Below the pieces are notes generated by a model that saw nothing but the letters and a program-made list of their open reading frames with translations, was not told where the DNA came from and searched no databases. This document shows, in pieces, positions 42,819-45,822 of a stretch of 45,822 nucleotides of DNA (position 1 is its first letter; each line of letters starts with the position of its first letter). This stretch comes from Clostridiales bacterium (GTDB lineage Bacteria; Bacillota; Clostridia; Oscillospirales; CAG-272). Where the stretch lies: positions 1 through 45,822 of the forward strand of contig JAAZIU010000003.1 in the NCBI GenBank assembly GCA_012800735.1. Direction: 5' to 3'. The translations under genes were made by a program, and so were the position numbers.

Positions 42819-45344
42819 TCAGTTGCGAGTTTTGTGATTTTTCAACAGCTTTTCAAGTTCGAGCCTTTTATTCTTTTTAGTACCGGCGATTCCCATCTTG
42901 TTATAAATGCGTGAAAGGTGATTACGGACGGTTCCCTCGGAAAGATGCAGCTTTCCCGCAATCTCAGCCGAAGTCATACGATGAGCGGCCAGAACTGCAA
43001 TTTCAAGCTCTCTTTCAGACAGCCCGTAATCCGCATTATTTTCAAAATGCTCGTTGAGGATTTTTTTCTTGCCTTTCTGCAGTATTTCTGAAATTTCGAA
43101 TATTTTATCGATATATTCCGAGTATTCCTTTTCTTCTCTCAGCTTTGAGAGCTGTTTTGCGATATATGGGGTGTTTTCTGCAAAAGGAATAATAAAATTG
43201 TCCGGCATACCCAAACTCAGAGCGATTCTCAGCTCTTCACACGCGTCCTTTGCCCTTCCTATTTTTTCGTAAGCGGCGGCAAGCTGAATATGCAGCCAGA
43301 GTATACACAAGACATTGCTGAATATCCCATAAATCTCCAAACACTCGTCTTTCCTTGCAATAACGGAGGTATACTCGCCCTTTGCCAAAAGCATCTGATT
43401 ATAGTAAGTATGCAGAATCGGCATAGCGGGGAACATCATTACCGTCTCGGAGAGGGTGCCTTCCGCCAGCCACTCGGGTATATCCTGCGGGCGGTCAAGC
43501 GAAGATGCGATAACCATATGACAGATATCCAGAGTGCTTATCAGGTCAAACTGTTTTTCTTCAAGCAGCAGTTCTCTAATCCTTTTTATATTTTGTTCGA
43601 TATTGTCGAATTTGCCTTGGACCAATCCCAAACGCATATTCAGAAATTCACTCGCCAGCATGATGCTGATCTGATTTTTTCTTTTCGCCGCCGACATTGC
43701 CATCTTATTTGAAATATCGGCGCTGCTGAATTCCCCGCGCTCAAAATGAAGCTCCGCCTCAAATACATATTCCGCGCCGCTGCCGTGCCCTTCGGTTACC
43801 TGATAATAATACGGCATGCAATCCTTCATTTCTTCATTTTCCGAATCGGCAAAACCGACAGCTCTGTGATAGAGCATCAGAATGGACGGGGAACCGAAAG
43901 TCCACGAGTCATCGGGGTCCAGGCTATATGTCGTCCTCCCGAGCAAAGCGCAGGCTCTTCTGTGGTATTCGCTCATCGCTGAGATGTTATTGAAGGCGAT
44001 AAGACTCTCGGAAACTTCCGCATCGCCCAACAGATTGTTCTTTTCCTCATCCGAAAGCGAATCGTTTATTTCGAGAGATTTCAAAAGAAGAGATTTCAGG
44101 CGATAAAACTCTTCGATATTATTATAAGTGAACATCGAAACCATAGAGACCGTAAGAGCTGCGGGGTACCGAAGGAGTATTTCTTCCGGACAGTTGGCAA
44201 TCCATGAGAAAAAATCATCCTGGTGTTCGAAATTCAAGCTGAAAGCTTTGTCCTCTTGAAGGCAGTACAAAATTTTTTCGAAATTTTCCGCCTTCGCGTA
44301 GGAAAAGTAGGCGGGAATATAGTCCTCCTGCTCCATATACCAATCGCCCAGGCGGGTATAGCTTTTTTGCTGATAATCCGTCGGTTTTTGTGAAAAATAG
44401 TGCCGCGCGCACTGCCGAAGCATATAGTGGTAGTGGTAAAGGTTGTCTGTTTTTTTGATAAATGCGTTGTTCTTAGAAAGAAAGTTCAAGTGTTTTGAGC
44501 TTTCGTCGTCGCTTTTTTCCCAGAGATAAGCAGCTTGTTCTTTGGTAAAATCATTGCTTATACTCATCAAAATCAAAAATTCTCTTTCCTCTTCACTCAG
44601 AGGTTCCAACAAAACTTCATTAATCAATGTTGAAATATCTGTGGAACTGGAAAGCCATTTCCTGTTTTTAATATACGATTTGAAGTTCAGATATATTATC
44701 GAAAACCAGCCCTCGCTTAAAGTCGCCAGTTCGTCGAGCTCTTCTTCCGATGCGTCGATTTCGCACCACTCCGCATAGTCGTATATCTCTTCTTTTTTTA
44801 ACATTAAATCATAAGCGGAAACCTCGTAAAGCTGATGCCCGAGCCTCATTTTTTCCTCTTCGTTGAAAATTTGATTTCGCGACATGAGTACAATGTGAAT
44901 ATTTTCCGGCAGATTCTTTGCGAAAAACAAGACGAGCGACGTTATCACCTTTGACGGCAGGATATGAAGGTCGTCAATAATAAAATAAATATCCTTTTCA
45001 TAATTCGATAAAGCGTCATGAAAGAGCTCCGAACATATGGCAAGCGACTGAACATCTTTCGGATAAGTAAGCGTCAGCAGTTGTTCGTAAAGATCGGGGA
45101 AATCTCTGAACATCCTGCAAAAACCGATCCAAAAATCGGTCACGGAATTTGTCATAACGATCTGCTTGAAAAACTGCGACGATTCGTTGTGTTTGGTTCT
45201 TCGCGTCGACCACCATTTGACGGCAGTCGTTTTCCCGTATCCCATCGGAGCGATTACCGTTGTAATCGGATAACCGCCGATTTCGGAAAGCTTCCTTTTC
45301 AGACGCTGTGTTATATATATATCATTTAAGCGTGTATTACCCAT
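42819..45344 (-). CDS. MalT/LAL-type LuxR-family transcriptional regulator
   Basis: An 841-residue transcription activator of the large ATP-binding LuxR type. The N-terminal STAND-like NTPase has Walker A APMGYGKTTA near residue 35 and Walker B IYFIIDDLHIL near 118. The middle (about 330-760) is all-helical with TPR-like pairs (LGDWYMEQEDYIPAYFSYAKA, LHFERGEFSSADIS), as in the ligand-sensing arm of MalT. The C-terminus has a LuxR helix-turn-helix: LSERELEIAVLAA, MTSAEIAGKLHLSEGTVRNH, then LSRIYNKMGI. GAGGTTG precedes the ATG at 45344. MalT-type proteins activate genes when they bind ATP and a small ligand, often a sugar. Its targets are unknown; the nearby surface-protein and glycan genes are candidates by position only. 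Confidence 0.92.
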   Translation of the reverse strand: MGNTRLNDIYITQRLKRKLSEIGGYPITTVIAPMGYGKTTAVKWWSTRRTKHNESSQFFKQIVMTNSVTDFWIGFCRMFRDFPDLYEQLLTLTYPKDVQSLAICSELFHDALSNYEKDIYFIIDDLHILPSKVITSLVLFFAKNLPENIHIVLMSRNQIFNEEEKMRLGHQLYEVSAYDLMLKKEEIYDYAEWCEIDASEEELDELATLSEGWFSIIYLNFKSYIKNRKWLSSSTDISTLINEVLLEPLSEEEREFLILMSISNDFTKEQAAYLWEKSDDESSKHLNFLSKNNAFIKKTDNLYHYHYMLRQCARHYFSQKPTDYQQKSYTRLGDWYMEQEDYIPAYFSYAKAENFEKILYCLQEDKAFSLNFEHQDDFFSWIANCPEEILLRYPAALTVSMVSMFTYNNIEEFYRLKSLLLKSLEINDSLSDEEKNNLLGDAEVSESLIAFNNISAMSEYHRRACALLGRTTYSLDPDDSWTFGSPSILMLYHRAVGFADSENEEMKDCMPYYYQVTEGHGSGAEYVFEAELHFERGEFSSADISNKMAMSAAKRKNQISIMLASEFLNMRLGLVQGKFDNIEQNIKRIRELLLEEKQFDLISTLDICHMVIASSLDRPQDIPEWLAEGTLSETVMMFPAMPILHTYYNQMLLAKGEYTSVIARKDECLEIYGIFSNVLCILWLHIQLAAAYEKIGRAKDACEELRIALSLGMPDNFIIPFAENTPYIAKQLSKLREEKEYSEYIDKIFEISEILQKGKKKILNEHFENNADYGLSERELEIAVLAAHRMTSAEIAGKLHLSEGTVRNHLSRIYNKMGIAGTKKNKRLELEKLLKNHKTRN

Positions 45345-45720
45345 CTTAACAACCTCATATTATAATAATTACAGAGCAGTGTTCCGCAGAGTCCCTCTTA
45401 AAAACTGCAGATATCGCATTGTCCGCAAGATGCAAGCGGTGTGGTTTTCCGGAGATAATAATACGGAAATTCCTTCCATACGATAGTTCTTTAACAAAAG
45501 GATGAGGTTTTCCTCCGCTCCTCTCAGCCTTCAATGAACAAACACGACACTATAAGTATATTATATATTAAAATCCGTGGTTTTCTAAGAATCGGAAGTG
45601 AATTATTTTCGAATTTTTTCTACTTAAAGTTGGATAAATAAAGAATTTTCAATGCATTGACGGCGAGTGACGAGACTGATATTTTAAATCCGAACGGTAA
45701 TAAATGTGCTACTGGCGAAC
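45345..45720. other. Gene-free spacer between the regulator and the CRISPR array
   Basis: An AT-rich region of 376 bases with no ORF that I can support. TATAAT on the minus strand near 45360 is a possible -10 for the regulator gene, but it has no clear -35. I looked for an anti-repeat that could mark a tracrRNA and saw none. Confidence 0.5.
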
Positions 45721-45822
45721 AGAAGGAATATTGATAGAATTACACGACTCTCAAACACTTGTGAACGCTTTTGATTTAGTCAGATTGTTTTCTATCCCTA
45801 TAGAATTACACGACTCTCAAAC
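45721..45822 (-). CRISPR. Edge of a CRISPR array, type II-like repeat
   Basis: Two 36-base repeats (45721-45756 and 45787-45822) flank a 30-base spacer (45757-45786). They share 23 identical bases. The left repeat differs in its outer 13 bases, as a terminal degenerate repeat does. Read on the minus strand, the repeat begins GTTTGAGAGTCGTGTAAT and ends GATAGAAAAC, resembling the 36-base repeats of type II systems in Clostridia, which are paired with 30-base spacers. The degenerate end would be leader-distal, so the array and any cas genes should lie to the right of the window. Only one spacer is visible. Confidence 0.75.

Noticed and set aside
45345-45720. tracrRNA or cas gene next to the CRISPR edge
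   Set aside because: I saw no anti-repeat and no supportable open frame; any such genes would lie beyond the right edge.

Overview
The window looks like a chromosomal segment of an anaerobic Gram-positive bacterium of the Clostridia type. This is an inference from content: four lipobox solute-binding lipoproteins, a class C sortase, S-layer homology (SLH) domains, Firmicutes-style sigma-A promoters and purine-rich ribosome binding sites. No rRNA, tRNA or transposase was recognised. Most of the coding capacity is extracellular: surface proteins, binding lipoproteins and carbohydrate-acting enzymes.

Layout. 1-2.5 kb: two minus-strand paralogues (the first cut by the window edge) with a signal peptide, two stalk modules related to the copper amine oxidase N-terminal domain, and Ig-like domains. 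2.8-10.9 kb: a minus-strand solute-binding lipoprotein; a plus-strand pair of a cytoplasmic putative TIM-barrel glycosidase and an ABC ATPase without a permease; then a minus-strand lipoprotein and a GH28-like beta-helix enzyme. These last two lie downstream of ftsH (11.0-13.0 kb) with no terminator between. 13.2-14.6 kb: another solute-binding lipoprotein, divergent from a plus-strand array (15.1-22.1 kb) of three tandem stalk/Ig paralogues separated by near-identical GC-rich hairpins.

22.2-28.7 kb, all minus strand: a fourth solute-binding lipoprotein, a carbohydrate-binding-like wall protein with a sortase-type tail, a metallophosphoesterase lipoprotein with two consensus promoters, a class C sortase, and a GNAT acetyltransferase. 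28.9-42.2 kb: one giant gene (4,444 codons) for a multidomain SLH surface protein with FG-GAP-like, FN3, Ig, MBG-like and InlB-type repeats and a short collagen-like run. Then a DUF2442 gene and a large MalT/LAL-type LuxR regulator. The last 102 bases hold the edge of a CRISPR array (36-nt repeat, 30-nt spacer) of type II appearance.

Working together (inference): the lipoproteins and enzymes would capture and process glycans, while the stalk/Ig proteins and the giant SLH protein decorate the surface. Repeated duplication of the stalk/Ig genes, with one loop differing greatly in length between copies, is the clearest sign of diversifying surface function. No single region proves a new defence or signalling system. 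The stalk/Ig array, the giant protein, the isolated sortase with a candidate substrate and the CRISPR edge are the best leads.
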